Positions 1 through 7,615 of a DNA stretch of 64,000 nucleotides are shown here, piece after piece; position 1 is the stretch's first letter; each line of letters begins with the position of its first letter. Origin of the DNA: JBIQJD01 sp044507695 (GTDB taxonomy: Bacteria; Bacteroidota; Ignavibacteria; Ignavibacteriales; Ignavibacteriaceae); NCBI GenBank assembly GCA_044507695.1, contig JBIQJD010000008.1:1-64000 (forward strand), given 5' to 3'. The translations under genes were made by a program, and so were the position numbers. Below the pieces are notes generated by a model, which searched no databases, had not been told where the DNA came from, and worked only from the letters and a program-made list of their open reading frames with translations.

Positions 1-109
1 CTGTGTTGTTATCATTGCCGTTTATTGCATCTATGTAATAGGTGGCGGAAAGTGATGCAGTTGAAAACAATACAGATAGAATTAAGCATCGTATAAAAAT
101 ATTATACAT
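1..109 (-). CDS. Secreted right-handed beta-helix-type protein, N-terminus only
   Basis: The leftward reading frame opens with ATG at 109-107 and runs off the window edge, so only 36 residues are visible. They form a signal peptide (MYNIFIRCLILSVLFSTASLS) split by Ser/Ala before TYYIDAINGNDNT. The mature start YYIDAxNGNDxxT is the usual opening of secreted pectate-lyase-like or parallel beta-helix proteins (YYVDAVNGNDSNSG). An AGAGGG purine run sits about six bases before the ATG on this strand. The family call is inference from this short start; the substrate cannot be told from what is here. Confidence 0.55.
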   Translation of the reverse strand, partial: MYNIFIRCLILSVLFSTASLSATYYIDAINGNDNNT

Positions 110-307
110 AGGTCCCTCTAAGTTTAATTTAATATTCCAGCGGAGATTATTTTTTATTTTTCAATGCAGATAGAAATCCAAAGCAGTATTAATCATCAGC
201 CCAAAGCCTAATCATCTGTTTTCTGCAGGTAAATTGCAGAGGTTTTAAGAAATAACATTTAGCATCTGACACATGTTGCTTTAAATAACATGGCACGGGG
301 TTTTAGC

Positions 308-336
308 TTGACAAAAAAAATTATCCTGCATACTTT
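308..336 (+). promoter_or_regulatory. Predicted promoter of the poly-Cys leader and JAMM-MoaD operon
   Basis: TTGACA at 308-313 and TACTTT at 331-336 are separated by exactly 17 bases. Transcription would begin around 342-345, about 15-18 bases before the first ATG of the leader ORF. The -35 box is a perfect sigma-70 match; the -10 box keeps only the most conserved positions (TA....T). Confidence 0.55.
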
Positions 337-359
337 TTCTCAGCCATTTTTTTAAAAAG

Positions 360-437
360 ATGAAAACAGAAAAATTAAATATGATGATCTGCTGTTGTTT
401 AATGTGTACCTGTAATGGTGCAGCGGCGGATGATTAA
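360..437 (+). CDS. Poly-cysteine leader peptide (25 aa), putative attenuator
   Basis: The ORF reads MKTEKLNMMICCCLMCTCNGAAADD with a TAA stop at 435-437; in-frame ATGs also occur at 381 and 384. Five of nine residues from position 11 to 19 are cysteine (TGC TGT TGT at 390-398, TGT at 405 and 411), a density not expected by chance and not typical of a folded protein this short. It lies just after a predicted promoter and just before an intrinsic terminator with a competing pairing, the arrangement of amino-acid leader peptides such as trpL and hisL. Poly-Cys upstream ORFs controlling sulfur genes are known in mycobacteria. I infer that ribosome stalling on Cys codons when Cys-tRNA is scarce switches the downstream sulfur-carrier operon on. 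No strong Shine-Dalgarno is seen. Confidence 0.55.
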   Translation: MKTEKLNMMICCCLMCTCNGAAADD

Positions 438-478
438 TATTTAATACGATAAAAAATTAATTTGAACCCGCTTGCACC
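417..478 (+). promoter_or_regulatory. Predicted antiterminator pairing of the cysteine attenuator
   Basis: GGTGCAGCGG at 417-426, which is the last coding part of the leader peptide, is complementary to CCGC-T-TGCACC at 468-478: ten base pairs with one bulged T at 472. The distal arm uses most of the left arm and loop of the terminator at 465-489, so the two structures exclude each other. A ribosome stalled on the first Cys codons (390-398) leaves 417-426 free and favours antitermination; one reaching the stop codon at 435 covers it and favours termination. Confidence 0.5.
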
Positions 479-498
479 TGCAGCGGGTTTTTTATTTT
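465..498 (+). terminator. Intrinsic terminator acting as attenuator
   Basis: AACCCGCT (465-472) pairs perfectly with AGCGGGTT (482-489), loop of nine bases, followed by a T-rich tail TTTTATTTT to 498. It lies between the poly-Cys leader stop (437) and the start of the JAMM-family gene (511), inside the transcription unit, which points to conditional termination. Confidence 0.7.
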
Positions 499-510
499 AA
501 AGGAAATCAA

Positions 511-960
511 ATGATTAAAGTGAACAGTACACTATTAAACTCATTAGCTGAGCATTTTCATTCAAAGGAAAATGAAATTGTCTGCGGTGCAATCCTTGGC
601 TTTAATTCAGGAAGTGATTTAATTCTTGATTCTGTAATCAATCTTGAAAATGAAAATTATGAATTAAGAAATTCAAGATATCTGATTTCACCCGCTCAAT
701 ATGAGTCTGCAGAAAACAGCGCGGCAGAAAAAGGATTGAACCTGCTTGGTTTTTATCATTCATCGGGAATTATTGAACCGGGCGAGTACGATAAAAAACA
801 TGCACTGCCGGAATTTGTTTATCTGTTATTCAATTGCAGCGGCAGGCACAAAGTTAATTTTACTTTATGGAAGTTTAACAGCGATAAAGATTTTTTTGAA
901 TTTTTGGATGCTGAAGTTTTTAACGAGGTATTTTACAACCAAGCTGCTGTTGCCGTATGA
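511..960 (+). CDS. JAMM/MPN-family (M67) protein with degenerate active site
   Basis: The 149-residue protein starts at ATG 511, where AAAGGA lies six bases upstream; the longer frame from TTG 472 begins inside the terminator and is rejected. The core GFYHSSGIIEPGEYDKKHA aligns with the JAMM signature H-S/T-H-P-x(n)-P-S-x-x-D of Mov34/MPN/PAD-1 metalloproteases, and the upstream Glu lies in ENEIVCGAILG. The second zinc-ligand His is Ser here and the signature Ser is Gly, so metal binding is doubtful. It overlaps the MoaD-like gene by four bases (ATGA). Bacterial JAMM proteins beside MoaD/ThiS carriers trim the carrier C-terminus or release a cysteine formed on it (CysO/Mec+, QbsD/QbsE). The sulfur-metabolism role is inference from pairing and from the poly-Cys leader. 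Confidence 0.65.
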   Translation: MIKVNSTLLNSLAEHFHSKENEIVCGAILGFNSGSDLILDSVINLENENYELRNSRYLISPAQYESAENSAAEKGLNLLGFYHSSGIIEPGEYDKKHALPEFVYLLFNCSGRHKVNFTLWKFNSDKDFFEFLDAEVFNEVFYNQAAVAV

Positions 961-1238
961 GAGTAAAAGTATTTTTGCCGCTGCCGCTCCGTACACTTGC
1001 TAACGGTAAAAAAGTTATTGAACTTGAAGGTGAAACTGTTGGTGAAGTGATTAATAATTTATTTGAAAAATATTACAGGCTTGGAAAATTTATCGGCACT
1101 GACGGCGGAAGAATTAAAAGTACAATTAATATTTATCTCAATGGAAAGGATGTAAGATTCCTGAGAGATGAAGAAAAGATTATCGGGATAGAAGATCAGC
1201 TTAAAATAATTCCAACTATTGCCGGCGGCAGGGATTAA
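957..1238 (+). CDS. MoaD/ThiS-like sulfur carrier protein
   Basis: A 93-residue ubiquitin-fold protein: VKVFLPLPLRTLANGKK at the start, NIYLNGKDVRFL in the middle and DQLKIIPTIAGGRD at the end are the usual MoaD/ThiS landmarks. Such carriers are adenylated and thiocarboxylated on a C-terminal Gly-Gly by a ThiF/MoeB enzyme and donate sulfur for molybdopterin, thiamine or cysteine. Here the Gly-Gly is followed by Arg-Asp, so two residues must be removed before thiocarboxylation, as in QbsE or CysO-type precursors. The start ATG (957) overlaps the stop of the JAMM-like gene, indicating translational coupling. No ThiF or cysteine synthase gene is adjacent. Confidence 0.85.
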   Translation: MRVKVFLPLPLRTLANGKKVIELEGETVGEVINNLFEKYYRLGKFIGTDGGRIKSTINIYLNGKDVRFLRDEEKIIGIEDQLKIIPTIAGGRD

Positions 1239-1387
1239 TTTTTTTTGTTCATTACTTCCAGAAGTTCCCGGGTTGTTATGTTATTCATAACTATTTCCTT
1301 CATCACTTTAGGAATAAGAGGTTTTGAGATTCTCTTCTCAAAATCCTTCCGGGTTAAATCTATTTTTATGTTTACTTTTGATTTCAT
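1235..1387 (-). CDS. Small hypothetical protein (50 aa)
   Basis: A convergent ORF that overlaps the last four bases of the MoaD-like gene. It reads MKSKVNIKIDLTRKDFEKRI..., basic and probably helical in the second half (KPLIPKVMKEIVMNNITTRELLEVMNKKN). Codon use is plausible for this genome and it fills the space neatly, but the ribosome-binding site (GCGGATT) is weak and no family is recognised. The ending LLEVM resembles short helical tails of antitoxin-like proteins; this is not enough for a call. Confidence 0.35.
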   Translation of the reverse strand: MKSKVNIKIDLTRKDFEKRISKPLIPKVMKEIVMNNITTRELLEVMNKKN

Positions 1388-1796
1388 AATCCGCTAAGAA
1401 AAGAAATTACAGATTTAATGATGTAATTTATATCACAAATCTTAAAACATAAATAATACCCCGCCGGTATAGAAACAAAATTTGCATTTACATCTGAATT
1501 CAGATTAATCTGATCTATTCTTTAAAATCATGACCAGGAAAAATATATCTGAAATCTCCGTCAGAGATTTGAACACCTGCAATAAAATCAGGATAATCAA
1601 AAAGTAGTTTTATATAATAACGAAATCTTTTTCATATTCACTCCGCGTATTCAAATTAATTTCTGTACATGTTAATTATCGTTTTCACAGCTGCAATAAT
1701 TGTGAAGCATATCCGTTCAATTATGATTAATAACAAAATAAATGTGAAGTTATCTTGCTACCTTATGAATGATTCGATGATAACAATGCTGATACG
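1388..1796. other. Intergenic, no gene seen
   Basis: About 410 bases of AT-rich DNA with no convincing reading frame, hairpin or repeat. It must carry the promoter of the receiver gene at 1797 and of the leftward small ORF ending at 1235. Confidence 0.5.
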
Positions 1797-2192
1797 ATGG
1801 TAAATGATAAAGTCAAAATTCTGATTGCTGAGGACGAACAAATTACCGCAATGGATTTCAAAAGAACGCTGCAGGAACTTGGCTATAATGTTATTGCAGT
1901 AGTATCAAGCGGAGAAGCTCTCGTACAGGAAATAGAAAAAGAAATACCAACACTAATAATTTCTGACATTAATCTGAGAGGGGAACTGGATGGAATTGAA
2001 GCCATAGCAAGAATTCAGGAACGCCACAAAGTCCCGTTCATTTATATAACTGCTTATAAAGATTATAAAAGAGTTGTTGAAATTTATAATCTCAATCCGT
2101 ATGAATATGTTTTAAAGCCGGTAGGTTCATCTGAGCTTGGAGCGATTGTTAAAGCATGTTTACAAAATCTTGAGAAGGATAATTTAAAATAA
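1797..2192 (+). CDS. Single-domain response regulator (receiver only)
   Basis: The 131 residues are one CheY-like receiver. The acidic pair is E12/D13 (IAEDE), the phosphoacceptor is D57 (ISDINL), the conserved Thr/Ser is in YITAY, and the Lys is in YVLKPVG. There is no output domain, so it would act by protein-protein contact, as CheY or phosphorelay intermediates do. The INLRGELDGIEA segment is characteristic of receivers usually coupled to PAS-type sensor kinases. No kinase is adjacent. It stands alone between a 400-base gap and a terminator. Confidence 0.9.
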   Translation: MVNDKVKILIAEDEQITAMDFKRTLQELGYNVIAVVSSGEALVQEIEKEIPTLIISDINLRGELDGIEAIARIQERHKVPFIYITAYKDYKRVVEIYNLNPYEYVLKPVGSSELGAIVKACLQNLEKDNLK

Positions 2193-2193
2193 A

Positions 2194-2228
2194 AAAAGGC
2201 ACACCGGAAAAATTCCAATGTGCCTTAT
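2194..2228. terminator. Bidirectional terminator between convergent genes
   Basis: AAGGCACA (2196-2203) pairs with TGTGCCTT (2219-2226), with an inner GGAA/TTCC pairing. A-run before and TTATTA after. It serves the receiver gene (rightward) and the secreted protein gene ending at 2245 (leftward). Confidence 0.7.
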
Positions 2229-2244
2229 TAGTGAACAATGGTTC

Positions 2245-2778
2245 TTAGTACATTCTGTCTTTTTCAGTGTTAGATTTTAACGTAGCAACCTTATCTCTCA
2301 ACTGATTCAAGAAATCTGCTTTGGCAACCTGCCACTGAGCTTTCTGTGATTCATCAAGTATGCTTTCTATCTCATCGTTCAACCATTGTTCCATTTCTGC
2401 AGCCTGCTGCCCGGTTACATCCTGGTTCTGATTTTCACCGGTTACATCTGTTTCATTACCTTTGTTTGTAACAACAGCTTGCTGATATTCAACTATTGCA
2501 TCCTGGATATCACTCTTCTGATCGTCTCTCAATGTTACCTGGGCTGAAAGACTTTCAGTTAATTCTTCTGCGGAAGCTCTAAACTGATCATCACTCTCAT
2601 TTTCCTGCATGTTCTGATCTTCCTGTTGAATTACACCAGGGTCCTGCTGTGTTCTTGCGGGATCTTGCTGGGTTTCATCAATAGTTTTTTCCTGTGCAAA
2701 AATATTTGCAGATGAAAAAACTAAAAATGCAGCTACAAGAAATGCAGCAAGTTTGTTGAATGCTTTTGTCGTACTCAT
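2245..2778 (-). CDS. Secreted Gln/Glu-rich protein of unknown function
   Basis: 177 residues with a clear signal peptide (LAAFLVAAFLVFSSANIFAQ, cleavage after AQ). The mature N-terminus is a low-complexity Q/D/E stretch with two QQDP repeats (about residues 35-65). The rest is predicted helical: SAEELTESLSAQVTLRDDQKSDIQDAIVEYQQ, then ESILDESQKAQWQVAKADFLNQL. The pattern resembles periplasmic Spy/CpxP-like LTxxQ helical proteins (xLTxxQxxxI), but no full LTxxQ motif is present, so this is only a suggestion. It is monocistronic, convergent with the receiver gene. Confidence 0.7.
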   Translation of the reverse strand: MSTTKAFNKLAAFLVAAFLVFSSANIFAQEKTIDETQQDPARTQQDPGVIQQEDQNMQENESDDQFRASAEELTESLSAQVTLRDDQKSDIQDAIVEYQQAVVTNKGNETDVTGENQNQDVTGQQAAEMEQWLNDEIESILDESQKAQWQVAKADFLNQLRDKVATLKSNTEKDRMY

Positions 2779-3071
2779 AGTGTCACCTCGTTTTTTGTGT
2801 TTTATAATTCGTATCGCGTTTCTGATACATCATTTAATTAAAAATAATAATACAATCGTTAATACAAGCTGTATGAATAATATTCGGTACAGATGAATAT
2901 TTTTCATCATAACATTACCTTCTGATTTTAAGTAAAGTATTTTATTTATTGATTTAAGTAGTCTATTATTTTCCATTTGAAAGTAATGATGCACTTATCA
3001 TGCCATCATTACTCAAACAGAAAAATGCGGCCGAAAGGGCTGATTTCAGGGGGTAGAAATGAATTTTCAGT

Positions 3072-4661
3072 TTATGGTACGAAAGATTTATTAACATCTC
3101 CTGCACAAATGGAATAAATTTCGTAGTTCTCATTTTTACCATTTATAACTGCATCAATTGATGCTGGATTAAATATCCAATCAGGTCTTTCAAAATTATT
3201 TATCAATCCGGAAAATCTTCTAAGTATCAGCAGTGCATCTGTTGCATTTACCTTTCCGTCATTCGTTACATCGGCAGCAAGAATCTGCAGAGTATCAAGC
3301 TCGGCAGAAGAAGTAAAATAAAGCAATGCCCATAATGCATCTGTTGCATTAACACCTCCCCAGTTATCACTCTTGCTGAAATTAAACTGATAATTTCCGT
3401 TTGCAAGATTTTCTATTCTGAATTCTCCCTGATCATTTGTTGTAACCTTATCTGCATCCGGAAGAATAATACTAACACCGCTGACAACTTTTCCGAAATC
3501 TGCATACATGATTGATCCTGTTACAGTATAAAGCTGTTCTGATTCCGAAATCTTTTCTAAAATTACATTTCCTTTATCCGGAGTAATATACGTACGCACC
3601 ACACGATTCAATCCGTTGTTATATGAAAGTGCTGTAACTTCATTCCCGTTCTGTTTTATTCTGACATTTAACCAATCATTTGGAACAACAATATCAACTG
3701 TAAGGGGATAATCATAAACGCTGTCATCAAGATCATCACTAACACTAAGTTCTATTAATGAATTATTCTGTGTTACTACATTTGATTTAAAAGTTTCTCT
3801 TTCACGTGAATATTTTAAAATGTTTGCAGCAGTTTCAACCCAGACCTCATTGTTATCGGATTTCTCTTTAAGGAACTCACAAAGTTCGGTAAACCATTCT
3901 GCAGTCATCGGGTAATATGCGCCCAGTTCAATTGCATGCTGAAGCTGGGAAAACGGGTACAGCTCATGAATCATTATTGCACCCCATTTCCTGTCACTGA
4001 TTGAACTTTGAATATAATTTTTAAATTCAATCATATCATCTTCATCATCCTGCATAGAATTTCTGGGAAGCTGAAACTCAACCTTCTTTGCAAATAAACC
4101 AAGCCGGTTATTATTTGATAAGATTGAATTATTAAGAGTATTTCCGCCGGTTCTTCCTGCTTCATAATATTTGTCGGCAATCTTGTCAACTTCACTGTTG
4201 TGTGTTATGTAGGGATAAGCAACTGTTAACACCTTTATTTCCGGAATCTGATATTCAATTTCAACCTTTGATTGGTAAAATTCATAATGAATAGTTCCCG
4301 GGGTTGTTTTATTGCCTGCAGGAATTGTAAGAAGATCAGGATGGGTAACAGTGTGTGAACCTATTTCATGGCCCTGCCTTGCAATTTCCCTGAATTGTTC
4401 CCATGAGCCGTATCTCCAGTAACCCGGCAGAGCAGGAGTAAGCTGGCTTGTTATTACAAAAAATGTTCCTTTGAATCCATAGCTGTTTAATATTGGAAGG
4501 GCAATTTCATACTGGGATAAAAAACCATCATCAAAAGTAAAGGAGAAAGCTGATTGTTTATCATCTGCCCAGGTTTTTACAGATACATTTCCTGCCTGTG
4601 CTTTTAAAGTGATTGTAACAGCAGTGAGTATTGTTAATAGATAGAGAAGTTTTTTATACAA
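3072..4661 (-). CDS. Secreted polysaccharide deacetylase with dockerin-like C-terminus
   Basis: 529 residues. Signal peptide at 1-22. Residues about 30-270 form a NodB/CE4 domain: metal-binding FTFDDG (41-46) and SHTVTH (102-107), which supply the Asp-His-His zinc site used to remove N- or O-acetyl groups from polysaccharides. Residues about 385-440 (TVTGSIMYADFGKVVSGVSIIL...NGNYQF) look like a carboxypeptidase-regulatory-like beta sandwich. The tail has two dockerin-like repeats (VNATDALWALLYF and DVTNDGKVNATDALLILRRF), a common end of secreted proteins in this group. The natural substrate is not evident. No operon partner. Confidence 0.85.
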   Translation of the reverse strand: MYKKLLYLLTILTAVTITLKAQAGNVSVKTWADDKQSAFSFTFDDGFLSQYEIALPILNSYGFKGTFFVITSQLTPALPGYWRYGSWEQFREIARQGHEIGSHTVTHPDLLTIPAGNKTTPGTIHYEFYQSKVEIEYQIPEIKVLTVAYPYITHNSEVDKIADKYYEAGRTGGNTLNNSILSNNNRLGLFAKKVEFQLPRNSMQDDEDDMIEFKNYIQSSISDRKWGAIMIHELYPFSQLQHAIELGAYYPMTAEWFTELCEFLKEKSDNNEVWVETAANILKYSRERETFKSNVVTQNNSLIELSVSDDLDDSVYDYPLTVDIVVPNDWLNVRIKQNGNEVTALSYNNGLNRVVRTYITPDKGNVILEKISESEQLYTVTGSIMYADFGKVVSGVSIILPDADKVTTNDQGEFRIENLANGNYQFNFSKSDNWGGVNATDALWALLYFTSSAELDTLQILAADVTNDGKVNATDALLILRRFSGLINNFERPDWIFNPASIDAVINGKNENYEIYSICAGDVNKSFVP

Positions 4662-4865
4662 TTCTTACCTCAGATTATCTGTACTATATTGAGAATTTTA
4701 ATCAAACTATAACAACTATCAGCTCCATTTATTAATCAAAAATCCGCAAATACAGTTTATTTTTAAGGATTTTGATATTGCCAATAATTGTAAAGTATTA
4801 TAGTTGGTTCAAATAACCTGCCAAAGATTTAAAGGGAATTTGTGGAAAGCTGGTGGATGAAAAAA

Positions 4866-5657
4866 TTATAATCTTATATAAACAAAATTATCTCTTACTT
4901 CTGTATAATATGTTGAAATTTTCTTCTCAGCCGGACCTGCCTTAACCTCCCCGGTTTTAACATCAAACTGGGAACCATGCCACAAACACTGAACCGTTCC
5001 GCAAATCATAACCCCGCCTGCAAGTGAACCGCCGCGGTGCGTGCAAGAATCATCAAATGCAGCAAAGCCATCTTCTGTTTTAGCAAGAACGATTCTTTTA
5101 TCGTTAACTCTTATTAATTTCATTTGATCTGTTTTTAATTCATCTGCTTCTGCGGCTTTAATCTCCGTGCCTGCTTCTGCTGAAATTTGTACTTCACTCC
5201 ATTTGCCTGCATTAGCATAACGGTGATCCGGTCCGATAAAATTTCTGTTAACCAATGTGCCGCCCATCCATCCGCCTGCTGTTAAAAATCCGGCTCCGGC
5301 TGTTTCAAGTATAAGAATGTAGATTCCGGGTTCAGATTCAACCGGCAATCTGAGTAAAAATGAAATGAGAAAAAGAAGAACGGCGCTTAAATTTACTATC
5401 ATATGTTTTGCTGCTCTTTTTTTACCTGTGCTGTTTGGGGGAATTGAAAGCAGATAATCAATGAAGCCTGGCAGCGCTGCCGCAATGCCCGTTATTACTC
5501 CCGCTATTGAAAGATATGCAGCAGTAATGCGGAATGTTGGTTCATTCATAAGCAGTGCCGTTATATCAAATATAAGAGCACCAATAAAAAATGCAATAGG
5601 AAACGGGATCATCATCTGATGAATTGGATGACCTTTAATAACCGCTTTTGTACGCAT
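4866..5657 (-). CDS. DUF2231 membrane domain fused to a Rieske [2Fe-2S] domain
   Basis: 263 residues in two parts. Residues 1-150 are a DUF2231 membrane domain with four hydrophobic segments and the start HPIHQMMIPFPIA. Residues about 165-263 are a Rieske ferredoxin-like domain with cluster ligands C205-T-H207 and C224-L-W-H227 in CTHRGGSL and VQCLWHGSQFD. An electron-transfer role at the membrane is inferred; the fusion is seen in other environmental bacteria but its partner is unknown. It stands alone, with 200 and 400 bases of gap on either side. Confidence 0.85.
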   Translation of the reverse strand: MRTKAVIKGHPIHQMMIPFPIAFFIGALIFDITALLMNEPTFRITAAYLSIAGVITGIAAALPGFIDYLLSIPPNSTGKKRAAKHMIVNLSAVLLFLISFLLRLPVESEPGIYILILETAGAGFLTAGGWMGGTLVNRNFIGPDHRYANAGKWSEVQISAEAGTEIKAAEADELKTDQMKLIRVNDKRIVLAKTEDGFAAFDDSCTHRGGSLAGGVMICGTVQCLWHGSQFDVKTGEVKAGPAEKKISTYYTEVRDNFVYIRL

Positions 5658-5837
5658 AATTTTTACGCAGTTTTTTGTAAAGATAATCTATAAACGAAAA
5701 TAATAATTGATGCGTACCACCTGTTTTATTAATACTTAAATAACAATTCTCAAATAATAATTTAGATTAGTCAAATCAAGTTTCTGGCAGGATGTATTGA
5801 AATAACTCCGTTAGGTGTTCAACAAATGATTTTGCGT

Positions 5838-5985
5838 GTTATCATCCCTGAAGGGATTTTGTTTTTGCTATCGTTTTTCTTTGCTATAAATATTTCATCC
5901 CTACCGGGATTTAGCGTGTTAAATGAAATGATTTAGCCTCGTTAAAGGCGGTAGATTAATAGTGCCAGCAGCTGCTATTAATTTT
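5838..5985. repeat. REP-like palindromic intergenic element
   Basis: ATCATCCCTGAAGGGATTTT at 5841-5860 and TTTCATCCCTACCGGGATTT near 5893-5912 are two TCCC/GGGA palindromes about 50 bases apart, joined by a T-rich spacer containing TTGCTATAAATA. The same two-palindrome layout recurs at 21843-21916, and the core recurs between hsdR and hsdS. A further inverted repeat, ATTAATAG (5955-5962) with CTATTAAT (5975-5982), follows. The rest of the 5658-6060 gap holds no gene. Confidence 0.6.
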
Positions 5986-6060
5986 AAATAATAAAAATCA
6001 TTACTATTTGAAATCAGCATATCTTATTTTAACAGGCGTATTAAAAATATTAGAGGGAAT

Positions 6061-7347
6061 ATGAAAAACCGTACACCTTTCCCGTTTGTCTTCTGGGTTG
6101 CAAACACAATAGAAATTATTGAACGGTTTGCATACTACGGCATCTACCTGAGTTTTGGTATTTACATGGAGTATCTTGGTTATACAAGAGCACAGCTTGG
6201 AATTGTACAAAGTATTTTTCTTCTGTTTTCCTATGTTGTTCCTGTATTTTCCGGAACCTTTGCTGACAGGTACGGATTCAAAAAAATGCTTATTACCGCA
6301 TACATTGCTTACCTGCCTTCAATCCTGCTGCTGATATTTACAAAATCATTTTCAGGAATTGCGCTTACAATGCTTACAATTGGTCTTGCAGCGGGAATAT
6401 TCAAGCCTCTGATTTCCGGTACGGTTAGAGCGGTTACAGATAAAACAAATAAAACGGTGGGATTCGGAATTTTTTACGCAATGGTAAATGTGGGTGCTTC
6501 ATTCGGGCCTATAGTTGCCGGGCAGCTCCGTGCTGTTTCATGGAACAATGCATTTATTGCCGCGGCAATAGGCATTGGTGTAATGCTTTTAATTACAATC
6601 TTCTTTTATAAAGAACCGCCGCGTGAAATTGAAGGTGAAACACTCGGTAAAAAAATGAAAGATATTGTAATTGCACTTTCTGATTTTAAATTTCTTCTCT
6701 TTTTAATAATGCTCGGTTTTTTATTCTGGCTTCCGTTCTGGGCTTTCTTTAATGTGCTTCCGATATATATTGACATTAATCTTGATACTGCGGCACTTTA
6801 CGCTGCAATTGCCGGAGTGTTCGGCAGCGGGTTTGCAAGCATATTTTCACATGTTGATGATAACGGCGTTCACAGGGTGCTTGGTGAAACTATTGCAAAC
6901 ACCGGATACATTATTATTATCTTTCAGCTTATTGTATCAAGAATATCAGAAAAGTTTAAACCGATGTCTTCTTTTTCAATCGGGCTTTTTATTTCAGCGC
7001 TGGGATTTATATTAATTGGTTTTGCGGTTATTACTCCCGCCCTTGTATTCCTCGGTATACTTCTTTTTGCAATAGGCGAGATGATCTGTTCGCCAAGAAT
7101 ACAGGAATACATTACCTGGATTGCACCCAAGGAGAAAGCCGGCTTATATATGGGAACGAATTTTCTTGCTGTGGGTTTAGGCGGTACTTTGAGCGGTGTT
7201 ACCTATACAACTTTATATGGTTCATTTAATGATTCGGGAAACCCGCAGTTTATATGGTACATTCTTGCAGCAAATGTTTTACTTGGAATTTTATTGTTCT
7301 ACATCTTTACAAAAACACTGGGTGAGTTTAAAGAAATGGAAGCATAA
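6061..7347 (+). CDS. POT/PTR-like major facilitator transporter
   Basis: 428 residues, about twelve membrane segments. The first helix carries E18-x-x-E21-R22-F23-x-Y25-Y26, the ExxERFxYY signature of proton-coupled oligopeptide transporters (POT family), and SGTFADRYGFKK is the MFS loop 2-3 motif. It would import peptides or related compounds with protons across the inner membrane; the substrate is inferred from the signature only. AGAGGGAA precedes the ATG. It is monocistronic and shorter than most POT proteins (about 450-500 residues). Confidence 0.8.
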   Translation: MKNRTPFPFVFWVANTIEIIERFAYYGIYLSFGIYMEYLGYTRAQLGIVQSIFLLFSYVVPVFSGTFADRYGFKKMLITAYIAYLPSILLLIFTKSFSGIALTMLTIGLAAGIFKPLISGTVRAVTDKTNKTVGFGIFYAMVNVGASFGPIVAGQLRAVSWNNAFIAAAIGIGVMLLITIFFYKEPPREIEGETLGKKMKDIVIALSDFKFLLFLIMLGFLFWLPFWAFFNVLPIYIDINLDTAALYAAIAGVFGSGFASIFSHVDDNGVHRVLGETIANTGYIIIIFQLIVSRISEKFKPMSSFSIGLFISALGFILIGFAVITPALVFLGILLFAIGEMICSPRIQEYITWIAPKEKAGLYMGTNFLAVGLGGTLSGVTYTTLYGSFNDSGNPQFIWYILAANVLLGILLFYIFTKTLGEFKEMEA

Positions 7348-7615
7348 TCTGCGGCTGAATAAAAGTTAAATGGCATTGCTGTGCATAAATGAGAAGTGTT
7401 GATTTCTCATCAGCCTGTTTTTTTTATTCAGCCTTCCAGATAAATTCATTCAGGGTAATGCCTTTACTCAAAAGAAATTTATCTTTTCGAATATTAAGAT
7501 TTCCCACCTGCCGCAGCAGGTTCCGGCGAAGCCGGATCTTAGGCGAAATTACATCTGCCGAATGCTTAATGTTTACCCTGAACTAATTTTTACTAAAGAG
7601 TTCTGAAAGAACAAA

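Noticed and set aside
7389..7586. Rightward 65-codon frame after the POT-like transporter
   Set aside because: It crosses small GC-rich hairpins (CCTGCCGCAGCAGG, CCGGCGAAGCCGG), is Arg/Ser-rich, and has no ribosome-binding site; treated as intergenic.
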